From Whalleya microplaca (Eukaryota; Ascomycota; Sordariomycetes; Xylariales; Xylariaceae): a stretch of DNA of 64,000 bases. The first letter of the stretch is position 1. Each line of letters opens with the position of its first letter. The stretch lies in the NCBI GenBank assembly GCA_022497155.1, contig MU385787.1, positions 1 to 64,000 of the forward strand. Reading direction: 5' to 3'. Under the pieces are notes generated by a model. The model did no database searches, had not been told where the DNA came from, and saw only the letters and a list, made by a program, of their open reading frames with translations. The translations under genes were made by a program, and so were the position numbers. This document shows, one piece after another, positions 23,222 to 34,436 of this stretch.

Positions 23222-26200
23222 CTAATGGTAATTGCCGCCCCAGCCACCTTGCTGTCGGCCACTGTAGTAGTTTCCGAAACCTTGGTTGTTACCATAACCT
23301 CCTCCGTAAGGGGTACTGCCGTGGCCCTGACCAGCCGAACCACCTAGGCCGTACGCACTGCCTGCAGACTGATTGCCATGAACACCATGGCTCAAGTGAC
23401 TGGGATACCCGCCGTAGCCACCCATGCCTTGAGTTGACTGCGGAGGCGGAAGACCAGATCCCGCGGGTGTGGTGTTCGTAGCGGAGCCCGGCCGTGCTGC
23501 GGCTCCAAGCGAAGGACTGGGTCCAGCAGCCTTAGAATCGCCGTACGGTTTCAGATCATCAGCTCCGGAACCCGCAGTAGAAGCAGGCGCATTAGGAGCA
23601 TTGAAAGCTTGGCCGGCTTGAGTCGGGTAACTGGAGCCACGGCCAAATGCGTCGTGCATACCTCCGAATCCACTGGTACCAAGACCTGGAGCTCCCGACT
23701 GAGCCGAGCCGGCTCGACCATAAGTGTCGATGCTAGAGCCGAGCCCACTGTCACGACCACCTAGAGTCGACTGGCCAAAGCCGCTCGTCGCAGGAGACGA
23801 AGCGTGATCGAAAGGAGCCTGAGGGGACATACCGTATTGGTGAGGCTGTCCATAAAGCGCACCCTTGCCGTACGGTCCACCGCCATATGCACCTTGTCCG
23901 TAGCCACCACCATATTGACTCATGTAACCAGCATAGTAAGGACTGGAGTAGTAAGGATGTGAGTAGGGATACTGGTTAGCATGCGCCTGTTGGTGCAGAT
24001 TAGACTGTGGCTGGTTGGCCTGGGCAGAACTGGGCTGCGCTCCTTGGCCAAGAGGGTTGGGGGTGTTGTGTCCACTGTTGTGAGACTCCGCAGCGGCACC
24101 AGCTGCATATCGGGACTGCTGAGCGCCGCTCTGGGGATACTGACTAAGGTTATCATTGTGAGTAGCGTTGTAGGCTCCAAAACCACGACCGGGGGCGTTC
24201 GGGGTATCATGCTGGGCCTGTCCACCTTGCGACTGGCCATAATGCTGGCCGTAGTAATTGCCGTAGGTGTTTCGGGTCTGGGAGTCGACCGTGTAGTTCG
24301 GGGTATAGTCACCAGGTGCGGAACTAAATGCGCCACCAACCTGCGGCCCTGGTGCTTGAGATGTAGGAGCGGGGAAGCTGTCGAAGCTTCCGGTAGAGGT
24401 TACAGCTGTCTGCTGACCAAAGCCTTCGTATGGCTTTTGGGGGAATCCGGCGGGTTCCTGCGTATTCGCCTGGCCGTAGCGTCCAAATTGCTGGTTGCCA
24501 GACGGCGCTTGCGGCGCTGCTTGGAGGTTAGTAGGATGACTGGTTTGAGGGTATGGCGACATACGCTGAGCCATTGCAGCAGCAGGACCTGTGGGCGGGG
24601 CTACAGGCGGGGCTAGAGGACGGTTAGTACGAGGGTTCTTGTGGTGGAGGTGAAAGGGGATTCTACCAGCTGTGCCCGGAGCAGAAGGTAGCGCGGTGGC
24701 TGTCTTCGAAGCCGCAGAGAATGCGTCGGGAACTGCAGCCGGCTGGGAGACCGGGGGCAACGAGGCACGGGGGACGGCAATGGGTGATTCAGGCGGAGGC
24801 TGAGCTCTGGTCTCGGGGTCTTCGCGGTCACCATCGATGTCGTCCTCGGTTCCATTCAGACTGAAAGCACCAAATTTGACAGCAGCACGATCGACTTCGC
24901 GGTTGCCAGGCATGCGAACCGCTTCCTCTTGCTCGAGCAGCCGTCGTTGGTAGCTGGGCATTCGAGCAGTGGGACGCTCGGTGGCCTTGATCGCAGTCGT
25001 CGCAAAACCGCTTGCATTAGGACGTGCCGGCTGGTGCTGGGCCTGTGAAGCCGAGAGCGGCGTGGCTGTGGCGCTTCCCTGTGGCTGTCGAGGATCCCAC
25101 GAGTCTGCAGTAGTGCTGGCAACCGTAGCTGTTTCCAGAGGGTGCGATTCGTCAGGGAGAAGTTCGAGATTTACTCGAGTCAAGTCAGCTTCGGGCGGCG
25201 GCAAAGCAACCTCGGGTTCGACGACCTTTGGTGTCTCGGCAGCGGGAGGGGGTGCAGCGACGTCCTTCCGAGCTTCTTCACCTTGAGGCTGAGGTTCGGG
25301 TTCGGGGGCGACAGATTCAGAAGGTAACGGGTCGAGAGCTTCAGCAGGTTTGGAGCCAGCAGGTTCTTTGGGCTTCGGTGCTACCTTCGGGGCAGTTGAC
25401 TGTCTCAGCATGCTAGCCCAGGTCTTCTGTGCCGCACCTTGTCGAATTACAGTAGCTTTTGCGGCGGCAGATTCAGTAGAGGCGGCGGTTGGTGCAGGAG
25501 CCGCAGCAGTCTCTGTGGTAGTAGAGTCGGCAGCGGGTAGGCCATTACCAGTAGCTTCGTCACTTGTGGTGGTAGCTCCCCAGCTAGGTGACTCCTCGGT
25601 CGGGACAGAGAGTTGCTGGCCATCCTTCGATCGGTGTCCATTAGTGGTAGTAGTGGTGGGATGTGTGGTTGCTCGACCTCTGCCGCCTCCCCGAGCTCTC
25701 TCGTTACCACGAGCGCGTCCACCTCGACCGCCATCCACGCGACCACCACGTACGGGTCTGCTGTTACCGGTCGACTCAACAAGGCCGGCCGAAGCCGTAG
25801 CTTCCTTGGTCTTAGGGCGAGTCGTTGTCTTCTTCGGTTTCGATACTTCGCCCCATTGGGAAATCGTGCCTATGAAAACATACCACATGTCAATAAGATG
25901 AAACCAGTGGGACAGGCACAGGCCCACCACCAAGGAAGTGAGCGAGGATAGAAAATGGGATGAAGTGGGAGCATAGAGAATAGAGAATAGAGAATAGAGA
26001 GAATAGAGATACATGCCTTCGGCAATACGAGTGGCGGCGACCTCAACTTCGCCGTCGGTCTCCTTGAGGGCATAGAGAATGTCGGCATCGGACCAATCTG
26101 GGAAGAGCTCTTTGATGGTGTCCAACTTTATGCCATACTGCTTTCTGAGCTGGCTGACATCGCTATCGTCATCGAAGCTGGCGGGATCTGCGATTGTAGA

Positions 26201-26317
26201 CTTGTCGCCGTTAGGTCGTCTGTTGCCAGCACTGCGGGCACCGAAGCCCCCTCTGCCACCTCGACCACCTCTGCCACGAGTGGGCGTCGGGTGAGATCTA
26301 GCCTGAACCTCAGCCAT
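23222..26317 (-). CDS. RNA polymerase II degradation factor Def1 (982 aa spliced)
   Basis: Exon 1 is 26017-26317 and exon 2 is 23222-25869. The 147-bp intron uses a GC-AG pair: donor GCATGT after GAAG, acceptor CATAG. Splicing joins RIAEG to TISQWGEVSKPKK, the expected Def1 continuation. The N-terminus is an RG-rich stretch followed by a CUE ubiquitin-binding domain at about residues 55-100 (IKELFPDWSDADILYALKET). The remaining ~880 residues are low-complexity, rich in Pro, Ala, Gly, Gln, Ser and Tyr, with repeated YGQ- and GGYG-like units. In yeast Def1 recruits the Elongin-Cullin ligase to polyubiquitylate stalled RNA polymerase II and is itself cleaved to enter the nucleus. The intron is divisible by three and stop-free, so the unspliced frame also stays open (1031 aa) and would insert a hydrophobic segment. 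Confidence 0.9.
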   Translation of the reverse strand: MAEVQARSHPTPTRGRGGRGGRGGFGARSAGNRRPNGDKSTIADPASFDDDSDVSQLRKQYGIKLDTIKELFPDWSDADILYALKETDGEVEVAATRIAEGMYLYSLYSLFSILYAPTSSHFLSSLTSLVVGLCLSHWFHLIDMWYVFIGTISQWGEVSKPKKTTTRPKTKEATASAGLVESTGNSRPVRGGRVDGGRGGRARGNERARGGGRGRATTHPTTTTTNGHRSKDGQQLSVPTEESPSWGATTTSDEATGNGLPAADSTTTETAAAPAPTAASTESAAAKATVIRQGAAQKTWASMLRQSTAPKVAPKPKEPAGSKPAEALDPLPSESVAPEPEPQPQGEEARKDVAAPPPAAETPKVVEPEVALPPPEADLTRVNLELLPDESHPLETATVASTTADSWDPRQPQGSATATPLSASQAQHQPARPNASGFATTAIKATERPTARMPSYQRRLLEQEEAVRMPGNREVDRAAVKFGAFSLNGTEDDIDGDREDPETRAQPPPESPIAVPRASLPPVSQPAAVPDAFSAASKTATALPSAPGTAGRIPFHLHHKNPRTNRPLAPPVAPPTGPAAAMAQRMSPYPQTSHPTNLQAAPQAPSGNQQFGRYGQANTQEPAGFPQKPYEGFGQQTAVTSTGSFDSFPAPTSQAPGPQVGGAFSSAPGDYTPNYTVDSQTRNTYGNYYGQHYGQSQGGQAQHDTPNAPGRGFGAYNATHNDNLSQYPQSGAQQSRYAAGAAAESHNSGHNTPNPLGQGAQPSSAQANQPQSNLHQQAHANQYPYSHPYYSSPYYAGYMSQYGGGYGQGAYGGGPYGKGALYGQPHQYGMSPQAPFDHASSPATSGFGQSTLGGRDSGLGSSIDTYGRAGSAQSGAPGLGTSGFGGMHDAFGRGSSYPTQAGQAFNAPNAPASTAGSGADDLKPYGDSKAAGPSPSLGAAARPGSATNTTPAGSGLPPPQSTQGMGGYGGYPSHLSHGVHGNQSAGSAYGLGGSAGQGHGSTPYGGGYGNNQGFGNYYSGRQQGGWGGNYH
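25974..26010. repeat. Short tandem repeat in DEF1 intron
   Basis: About four copies of the 7-base unit tagagaa plus a degenerate tail lie inside the GC-AG intron of DEF1. Because the unit is not a multiple of three, length change would break the open frame of the retained intron. Confidence 0.7.
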
Positions 26318-28308
26318 TTGTTAGGGCGAAGGCAATGTGAGTTTGTGGTGTTGTGTGTGTGAAGTGAAGAATGAATGATCTCCCTTCGTAAAAGGGTAGG
26401 TCAACGACAGCAGTCAAATCGGCGATCAAAATGGTCACGAATTTCGGTAGTAGAGTGTGTGGTGATCGTGGTGAGGGTGAATTGATGGAAGGGAGGAAAC
26501 AGAAGAAAAGAGTAGGAAGGAAGAGGAAGAGGAAGAGAAGAGGCGGGCTGAGACAGGATGCAGGTTTGCGAGATGCTCAATGCGAGGGCTCAATATGTGA
26601 GATGCTCAATGCGACTCTCAGCTGACAACCTTGGAAGATTAACTTCGAGGCGTGTCAAGACCGCGACGAACAGGCGAATTGGCCGCTTGCCCGTACGACA
26701 ATGGCAGCCGGATGAGGGTGACTACCTAAAGTAGGCGAAGCTTCAATGTGCAGCGGCCTGGGTGAATATTTGTGCAGTGCTGTGCGTATTTGCGAGTGAA
26801 GTGCAGATGTGTAATGGGGAGCTGTACGGGCAGACAGGTATTGTATCTGTCTGTCTGTAGGCAGTAAGTAGAAGATGGGCGAGACCCAGTTCCAATGCTC
26901 AGATGGTGGAAGGCTTTTTCGGCGGTTGGATTATCTGAAAGTCCAGTCCAGGCTACTTAGGTTCAGTACGTACGTAGCACCGTGTACACATGTACCTTAT
27001 AATTGTGTGTATATACATATGTACATATTAGCTGAGGACCCGCCGAGAATGATCTCAGACGCAGAGCTCCGCATTCCCGCCGTTCCGCCCTGCCATTGGC
27101 TCCCTTGACCACTTGGGACCTGCCTGAGCGCCCTGGCCTCTCGATATACCTATGTACATGCGTACATACCCTACCTAGCACTATGTAGAGGCTGCTTAGT
27201 ATGTACCTTAACCTAGGCAGGTAAGACCCACCACCCACACGGCAGGCTCACGACGCTCTCAGAAGTACATATGTACATACTTCCTTCCATCCAATTCAAT
27301 GTTGTAACCAACCAGGCGTGCGGGATCATCGATTGTGTGGTGGTCAGTGCCACCATCTTAACATTTTTTAACGCCAGTCCGGTTCTATGGTTGGTTTGTT
27401 GGTTCAGCGGTTCTCTCGCTAAGGTAACCTATCCGTCCTTACACATTGGATACTACACATACCAGGTATGTACAGATCTGTATACGTGGTGCAGTGATAT
27501 TTCTACGTACTAGTGAATTTTTAACATTCACATCCCCTCGTGACAAACTTTGCCTAGCACGACACAACCTGATTGAAGCTGCAAATAGCTGTATGTAGGC
27601 ATGAATGATATTGTTGACATTGTTCCCTGTTTTCTATACAAACATTTCGGGTGCGAGCATGCAAGCCTACCTAACATACTATAGTACATATTCCGTGCAT
27701 ACTGCGTACATCCATGAATGGAGGTATGCTCACACATTAAAGCAAAGGCAGTATGCATTTGGTTTTGGCCACTCAGGCTGGGCTATAATTTATATGATTA
27801 TCATCTTGGAGTTCAAATGACATTTCCGGAATATTTCTTAGTTAATATTATCCTACTTCTGTACTATAGAATTGGGAGATATGTGTAAACTGCATACATA
27901 CAAGCTACCTACTGTGTACATGTCCCCATATAATTGAATGCTCAGGTGCAGCATATCGAAGTACCTAGGTACCGTTCAATCTGATTAAAGGTCACGTGAG
28001 ACTTACCCCGACCCCGACTTGAGCGATGTGTAATCGAACGGTCAAAGACGGTCAGGCCGGCAAATGCTCCATTGCTACATCATCATACGACTCAACCCAC
28101 GCCGCTTCGCTCAACCGTAACACCAGAACACCAGCTGCCGCTACCCATGGCCAATTGAAGGCACATACAACGTACTACCTGCCCAATTGACTGAGCCAGC
28201 TTCGTAATTACAATCAAGTCCACCGAGTCTATCGCCCATTGCGCCTCGCCCATGTTCCCGCAACACCAGGCTTGATCATCACGATCCAACTACCAACAGC
28301 CAACAACC
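26318..28308. other. Intergenic region upstream of DEF1 and the 28309 gene
   Basis: It serves as promoter region for the divergent genes DEF1 (minus) and 28309 (plus). Several gtacatatgtac-type palindromes occur (for example near 27018 and 27268). A 16-base unit (gagatgctcaatgcga) is repeated twice at about 26570-26612. No coding gene is supported. Confidence 0.5.
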
Positions 28309-29580
28309 ATGGTCATCCGGACCCCTTCGCTCAACGCGCTCAAGAAAGGCTTCCTCTCCCAGCTTCACCAGCCCTTGCCTCTAAGCCGCCGTGAATCCCA
28401 GCAATTGCTCGAGTCTATCACCGCCTCTTTCCGAAAGAACCTCGATAAAGAACACCCCTGGCAGCCGGACGAGGCCACCTCCCAAGCCTCCACCACTGCC
28501 ACCAAGGCTGGACAAGGTACTGTGTTGACGACGAAACATTCGAACCATTCCAAGGGCCACCGCCCGACCGATCGCCATCTACGCGCAATCCTATCCAACC
28601 CTTTATTTGCTCCCCAGCACAAGGAAAAAGCGACGTTGCCCAGTAGCACTAGCAACCCATTCGATGTCTTCGATTATGCCTTGTCTAAGGGTCTCATGAC
28701 CCCACGCAGTGCCGCTGGTTTTCTCTCTGCCCTCCGATCACGGATTGTGGTCGAATCTCCCGATGATGTCCGTCAGGGCATGGCCAAGTCCGGGGCCGCC
28801 CTGCGCGTGGTCCAGTGGCTCCGAGCCTCCGGTCAAGAAAATAGCTTACAGTTCTTGTCCGATACTGTGCTCATCAAGAAGCTAGTGCCGTTCATGTATG
28901 CCGAAGGCCTTGAAGAAGTGGCCTGGACGTGGTTAACACGCCTCGCTGCTCGTTCGGGTAGCCTAGAGTTCGAAAAGAGCCCCGGCAAACCCAACGTGCA
29001 ATCCTTGTCCCACCTCTTGTTAGCCATGGTAAGAGAAAGCAGCGAATCCAGTGGTAGGCTCAAAACTTGCCTTGACGGCTCCTACGAAGCCATGATACGT
29101 GCGAACCAGATGTTATCCTCACTAGATCCGGCCGCACGAGCCAGCTTGAGGGCTGCGTGGTGGAATATCTCTTGGGCCTCCACGGTCGAAAACTGGGAAC
29201 GACCAAAGCCCTCAGCACCCCTATTCGACTCCTTTGTCGATATCGGACGACCCTTCAAGCTCCTTATAGATATGGCCCACCTGCGACTGCACCATCCATT
29301 GACCCCCAGTCACACGGCAGCTCTTAAATACATGCATACCAAAGCTGACTCCACGGACACGGCACACGGCACGAAAATGAACCTACAGACCCAGAGAAGG
29401 ATGATTTACCTGGCCCTAGACACGGCAGAAAGACTAAAACTGGTTGGGAACGCGGACGAGGCATCTTGGGTCGAGCGCTTCTTGACGAATATGTGTAAGG
29501 GCTTGGATTTTAGCCTATTCAATCCTCCAAATGTAGGCGACTCGCTGGCATCCGAATTGCCACTTTATCGTATGAGTTGA
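28309..29580 (+). CDS. Conserved hypothetical protein (423 aa)
   Basis: Single exon, starting at an ATG in good context after a CCAACA-rich leader. I do not recognise a named domain. The sequence is mostly predicted helical, with the middle (about residues 120-330) rich in amphipathic helices such as LVPFMYAEGLEEVAWTWLTR, which resembles the helical-hairpin proteins found in mitochondria, but no PPR repeat is clear. The N-terminal 40 residues are basic and free of long hydrophobic segments. Codon use and the absence of introns look like a conserved ascomycete gene. It is divergent from DEF1. Confidence 0.75.
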   Translation: MVIRTPSLNALKKGFLSQLHQPLPLSRRESQQLLESITASFRKNLDKEHPWQPDEATSQASTTATKAGQGTVLTTKHSNHSKGHRPTDRHLRAILSNPLFAPQHKEKATLPSSTSNPFDVFDYALSKGLMTPRSAAGFLSALRSRIVVESPDDVRQGMAKSGAALRVVQWLRASGQENSLQFLSDTVLIKKLVPFMYAEGLEEVAWTWLTRLAARSGSLEFEKSPGKPNVQSLSHLLLAMVRESSESSGRLKTCLDGSYEAMIRANQMLSSLDPAARASLRAAWWNISWASTVENWERPKPSAPLFDSFVDIGRPFKLLIDMAHLRLHHPLTPSHTAALKYMHTKADSTDTAHGTKMNLQTQRRMIYLALDTAERLKLVGNADEASWVERFLTNMCKGLDFSLFNPPNVGDSLASELPLYRMS

Positions 29581-30156
29581 TTCTACACCATACAGCAGGG
29601 TAAGGGCGTAAATGGATTTGCAACTTCGGAAGATATCCGCATTCGGTTGGCGTTTAGGGCATTTGGATATCAGGTGATTTCGAACGATATCATGAATCAA
29701 CCAAACTATCATTCGTGCTAGGAGCACGTAAGCACCAGATCTTGAAACTGGCTTTATACTGAAACAGTTGTTTCTTGTATACAAGGCAATCTACGAACAG
29801 AACATCAGGTAGATCCAGATGGCCGGCATGCTACTTCATTTTCTTTGCAGAATGTACCTATCGTTATCGTATATAGCTAGCCATGTAAGTGAGCATGGTA
29901 CATATCATATCTACGTATATATCATTTCCCATCATTAAACACTCATGGCACACTTATTTCCTTGTACATTTCATTCCAGTTCCCTGCGTATCTTTTATCT
30001 TGTACACCGTATTAGATATATATATGGGTATCGTATACTCATTCCTTAATGCCCTCCTACGCCAATGCTGTACATACCAATCACACGATACGCTACCCAG
30101 AATAACCACAGCATATGCTGTATATACACACATACGTACGCACGAACAGAGCAAAT
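29581..30156. other. Convergent 3' spacer
   Basis: It lies between the ends of the 28309 gene and the kelch gene and is AT-rich with ATATAT stretches. No gene is supported. Confidence 0.55.
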
Positions 30157-32818
30157 TCAATCCTCCATCCCATTCACCACCTTCAGCGCCCTCCTCGGCC
30201 CCAGCACAACACTAAAGAAATTCGGCTCCCGCCCATCCAGCAGTGCCTCAGCCGACCCCCCGCTCGCCGTGCTCCGACTGGCCCCGCTCTTCGACCGGCC
30301 GACACCGCCTCCATACCCGCCATCATATGCCCCCCACGTCGGACTGCTCTGGTAGTCCGGGCTCGGCCGCGGCCCCGACGACCCCGAAGACGGCTCGTCG
30401 CTCGACCGCCCCGCCAGCCATTTGGGCTGCTCGGCGCGTCCGGGGCCCACCCAGGCGAAGCGCTCGCCGGGGCCAGTAGTATCGGAGGGGTCGGACTTCC
30501 GCAGCTTCTCGCGCCCGCCGATGAAGCCCCCGACGTCATCCGTGCCCGCGCCCGAGTACCGGTTCGCGACCGCCATGTGCCGCTTGTACGCCTTGACCTG
30601 CCGCCGGTACAGCCACGCGCAGAAGCCGAGGTACAGCGCCAGCACGCCCGCGAGCCCCGCGATCACGGCGGCTGTGATGGTGCCCGGGTTCGGGCCCCCC
30701 GCCGCCGCCGCCGCTCCATCATCCCCAGGACTACCACCACCGCCGCCGCCACTGGAACCGGTTACGGTCGCCGTGCTAGCAGCCTGCGTGATAGTGAACA
30801 CGGGCGCGGTACCGGTCTTGAAGGGGCCGTCCGTGGCGGGGCCCGAGGCCGGCTGCGTGGCGGTCGCGCCGCCGTCGGACGACCCGCCCACGACCGACTG
30901 CACCGCCGCCGGGACCCGGTACCCGAAGCTGCCGGCCAGCACGCCGTTCTCGGGGTGCGCGTCGGCGGGGTGATCGGCGGCGGCGAACTTGCTGCTCCAG
31001 GAGAGGGTGGAGGCGTCGAAGGCGTAGATGCCCGGGCTATCGCACGCGATCTCCGTCCCGACGTAGCCGCCGACGACGACCATCTGGCCGTCGCGCGCCG
31101 CGCACTGGTGTCCCGCGCGCGCGGGGGGCTGCGTTCCCCCCAGCGAGCCGGCCTTGACCCAGACGAAGGCGGGCACGGTCAGGATCCAGACGTCGGCGTA
31201 CTGCGTCTGGTTGCCGTAGGGCAGCAGGTCCTGCCCGCCGTACAGGTAGACGTTGAAGGAGCTGGCGTCGGCGGCCGAGAAGACGACGGCGCAGGGGTTG
31301 ACGCGGACGCGCGGCGCCGCGCCCGTCGTCGCCTGGTGGTACCACGTGCTGGTCGCGATGTCGTAGACGTCGATGGTGCTCATGGAGCTGAAGGCGTCGG
31401 CCGTCTCGTCGTCGGACACCACGCCGCCCCCGAGCCCGAGCAGGATGCCGCGCGGTCCCCACCCGGGCACGTAGACGAGGACGCCGTCCGCGCGCTCGCT
31501 GAAGCCGTCCTGGTTCTGTATCCCGCCCCAGGTGATGTTGCGGTAGGCGCCGCCCTCCGGCGCCCCGGACGCGCGCAGCGAGTCCACGCCGGAGTTCGCG
31601 TAGCCCGGGTGCGTGAACTCGAGCAGGCTCTTCAGGTACACGCGCGCGACCTGGTTGGACCAGCCCGGCGTGGTCGCCCAGTCCAGGTGGCCGCCGAAGT
31701 ACCAGCTGACGCCCAGCTCGGGCACGGAGATGCCCGCGCCCTCGGCGGCGCGCTGGACCGGGGAGCCCGCGGGGTCGGAGAAGTTGCCGGCGGAGGTCTG
31801 GGGGTCCTGGAATTCGGACCACGTCGACGAGGCAACGTCGTACATCCAGGTCGATACGGGTGAGGGCTGCGCTGCGGGGCTGTCGGAGAATTCGCCGCCG
31901 TAGAGGAAGAGGCGGTCGAGGTCGTTCCAAAGGTAGCCGAGTGACACGGCGGGTGGACCAGAGGGCTGCGCGAGGCCGCTAAGAGCCGGTGCACTGATGT
32001 CCCATGATTTTGTGAGGTCTAGGGCAATGAAGTCGTTGTCTACAAAGTGCATTAACGATATTATCTTTTCCTTTAAACCCGCTGCACCTACTCCATGTAT
32101 CTGTCTGTTGGTCTCCGGAGGTTTTCGAGCGGCCGCCATAGTAATATAATGTGCCGTTGAGTATAGCACCTGATCGAATTCAGTCTCTTACTCTCGAATG
32201 GTTGGAAAAACACCTACTTTGGCCAGACCACCTTGTACAGACATCCATTAGGCTGGCTTCCCGGGTTTCGTGGACAGTTTGTCTCGCCGGTCTGATTAAG
32301 CCTGCGTCCGCGCCGCTGGTTTGAATCGTTTGGCGGCCGTTACTGTAACTAAGAGCAGGAAGAACAACAGCAATAAGTAAGGCGATCACGGAGAGCCTTT
32401 GCAGGCTTACGGTGGTGGGAGGTGGCGCACTGGCAGTTGATTTAATTTCTGGGCGCCGTATTGGGGCCAACTTGGATAGCCAGCTGGATCTTCCCTTTGA
32501 AGAACTTCCCTCAGCTGGAGCTTTTTGTTCCGACTGTTTCATTGGTTCTGAGCCAAGTCCCGTTATCTCGCCAAACTCCCTTTCTCTCGAATGACTATTA
32601 GATGTGCGTTGGCCGTCTCCCTCTTCTTCGCTCAGACCGACCTCCTTGAATATCGACCGCCTTCCTTTCCTGATGTTACTAACCATCGAGAATGGTGGAA
32701 TATTGGAGCTCTCTCTAAGCCGGTCTCCTGTGACATGCGAGTTGAATCTTGGTCGTTTGGAAGTGTGGTGGCGATCGCCAGGATCAGAATTACTATGGGA
32801 AAGTTTGACGAAGGTCAT
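30157..32818 (-). CDS. Membrane-bound kelch-repeat protein (about 853 aa, 3 exons)
   Basis: Exons are 32218-32818, 32092-32169 and 30157-32039. The two short introns (48 and 52 bp) both start GTAGGT, and splicing restores the first kelch blade (SAILNGTLYYYGGRSK) and the junction TDTWNNDFIALDLTKSW. A hydrophobic segment at about residues 139-158 (signal anchor or late signal peptide) comes before CTRWSGQ and a kelch beta-propeller with blades such as LFLYGGEF, VYLYGGQD and MVVVGGYV. A Gly/Ser-rich linker leads to a second TM helix near residues 685-708 (AAVIAGLAGVLALYLGFCAW) and a cytoplasmic tail with SxPS-rich sequence. Related fungal proteins sit in the plasma membrane or cell surface; the ligand is unknown. 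The start at 32818 gives a ~138-residue charged extension before the first TM; a later ATG (for example MKQSEQ) is possible. The kelch exon is very GC-rich. Confidence 0.82.
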
Positions 32819-34436
32819 GGTAAGAAACAGACAGAGGTCAGGTATGGTGAATTCTTACAGTCATTTCTCAGTCGCCGCCAGTTATCGCCACGCCATGCAT
32901 ACTGACGACTGTGGGAGGGGCAGACTGGATGTATTTATGGACATGAGGTCACAAGGCAGCCTTACAGATTGCTGAAAGCAAAGAGATGTGGAAGACAACA
33001 TGGGTACGGGGGCAAATGCCACAGCAGATCCTCAGATTGGTTATAACTGCTAATCAAAGTAGAAACATATCAGTCTAGAGCAGATCAATACTTTTACCAA
33101 GCACAAATGTGGTATTCATGTAGCATCTATAGGTCAGCCCAGGACTGCCGTAACGAGTTGCATGAAACCCTTGACCCACTACATCATAGATATCGAGAAA
33201 AATGTCATGACTGCACCAAAGAAGAATGGCTTACAAGAAATCGGGAAACTTGGCAGGCTGTAGATAGGCAGTCAGGCAGTCGGGTACCTACTACGTATGG
33301 AGTCAAGGTGTCACTCGTTGCCATTTCGAGCCAGGAACCGCGAGATTGAAGGTTGTCGATTGGCTGGTTGATAACAGGGGTGGCACCGATTATGACGACA
33401 GTACCCCAGATCTGGTCTGGAGAAGACATCAGGGATCCCAGCAACCAGGAGACTTTGCTCCTGACCACCAACGGATTCCTGTGAGCGAGGCCTACCAATC
33501 AAATGTAAACCTCATGAATTTATGGCCAACAAATACCGCCCAATGTCCTCTAGCATCACCAGTCATTGATATTACAATACTAGTCTTACGGTGATATTGG
33601 AAGAGCATCGGGGCTGGGCTGATCATGGAAAATAGGTGGCGATGTTACCCACAATTGATCTCTGGCGCTAGAATCTAAATTTAGATTGGCAACTGGGAGC
33701 TTCATTCTACAAACAGAGGGTAATTAATAAAACGTCGGTTGGTTGATTGCAAGGTATTTTTGGATCCTTCGATGTTCATGTTGAGTATTTAACTGTCACA
33801 CTGGCTGACTGGTTGTCAGGAGCCCTTGTGACAGTAACGTCTCCTTATAAGTATTAGGTTAGCTTTAAGAGGGCATGGGTACTGGGCTGCTGGGCTAAGT
33901 GGGTAAGGGTTCCTACATGTCCCAGCGGAAGCGTGGTTTTCCTATGCCATCACTATAAGAAGCCTGCCTAGTTGACCCCTGGACTACCTAGGTAGTGTAA
34001 ATGGAATGGCTTCTGTAGTAAATACATGCGTTTGTTGAAATCCCTCGAGTAGATTTTATAGGTACGTATGTCTTTTATAATTATGGCCTCAGAATACTTT
34101 ATTTGGCCTTGTTGATATTGAAACATTTCTTTATAGCGGACTTCTGCCACTGCATCTTCCCATGGCAGAAATTTACATTATTCAGGGTGTAGCCTTTATG
34201 TCCATGTATGTTCTATTTTGTATGTTTGTACCTAGGTACCTATTTTACCTCTTAGTAAGTAACGTCGTACATACACATAGACTGTTTTTATCACATACTT
34301 TCTCTGCTTCCGTTTGACGCAAAACTTTATCGCCGACACTTGCTACTTGCACAGTCCAGAGGCAAGTTTCGTGCCCTCATAGAACGCAATTTTCACACAG
34401 ACATACCTAATCACATCCACATATCTCAACGAGAGC
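32819..34436. other. Intergenic spacer, no supported gene
   Basis: Small overlapping frames around 33100-33600 on both strands lack domains. No RNA gene or repeat is recognised. Confidence 0.5.

Noticed and set aside
24000..25900. Several long frames opposite DEF1
   Set aside because: They mirror the low-complexity Def1 coding sequence and have no independent support.
30115..31863. 582-codon plus-strand frame
   Set aside because: A shadow of the very GC-rich kelch gene on the other strand; its composition is Arg/Ala-rich nonsense.
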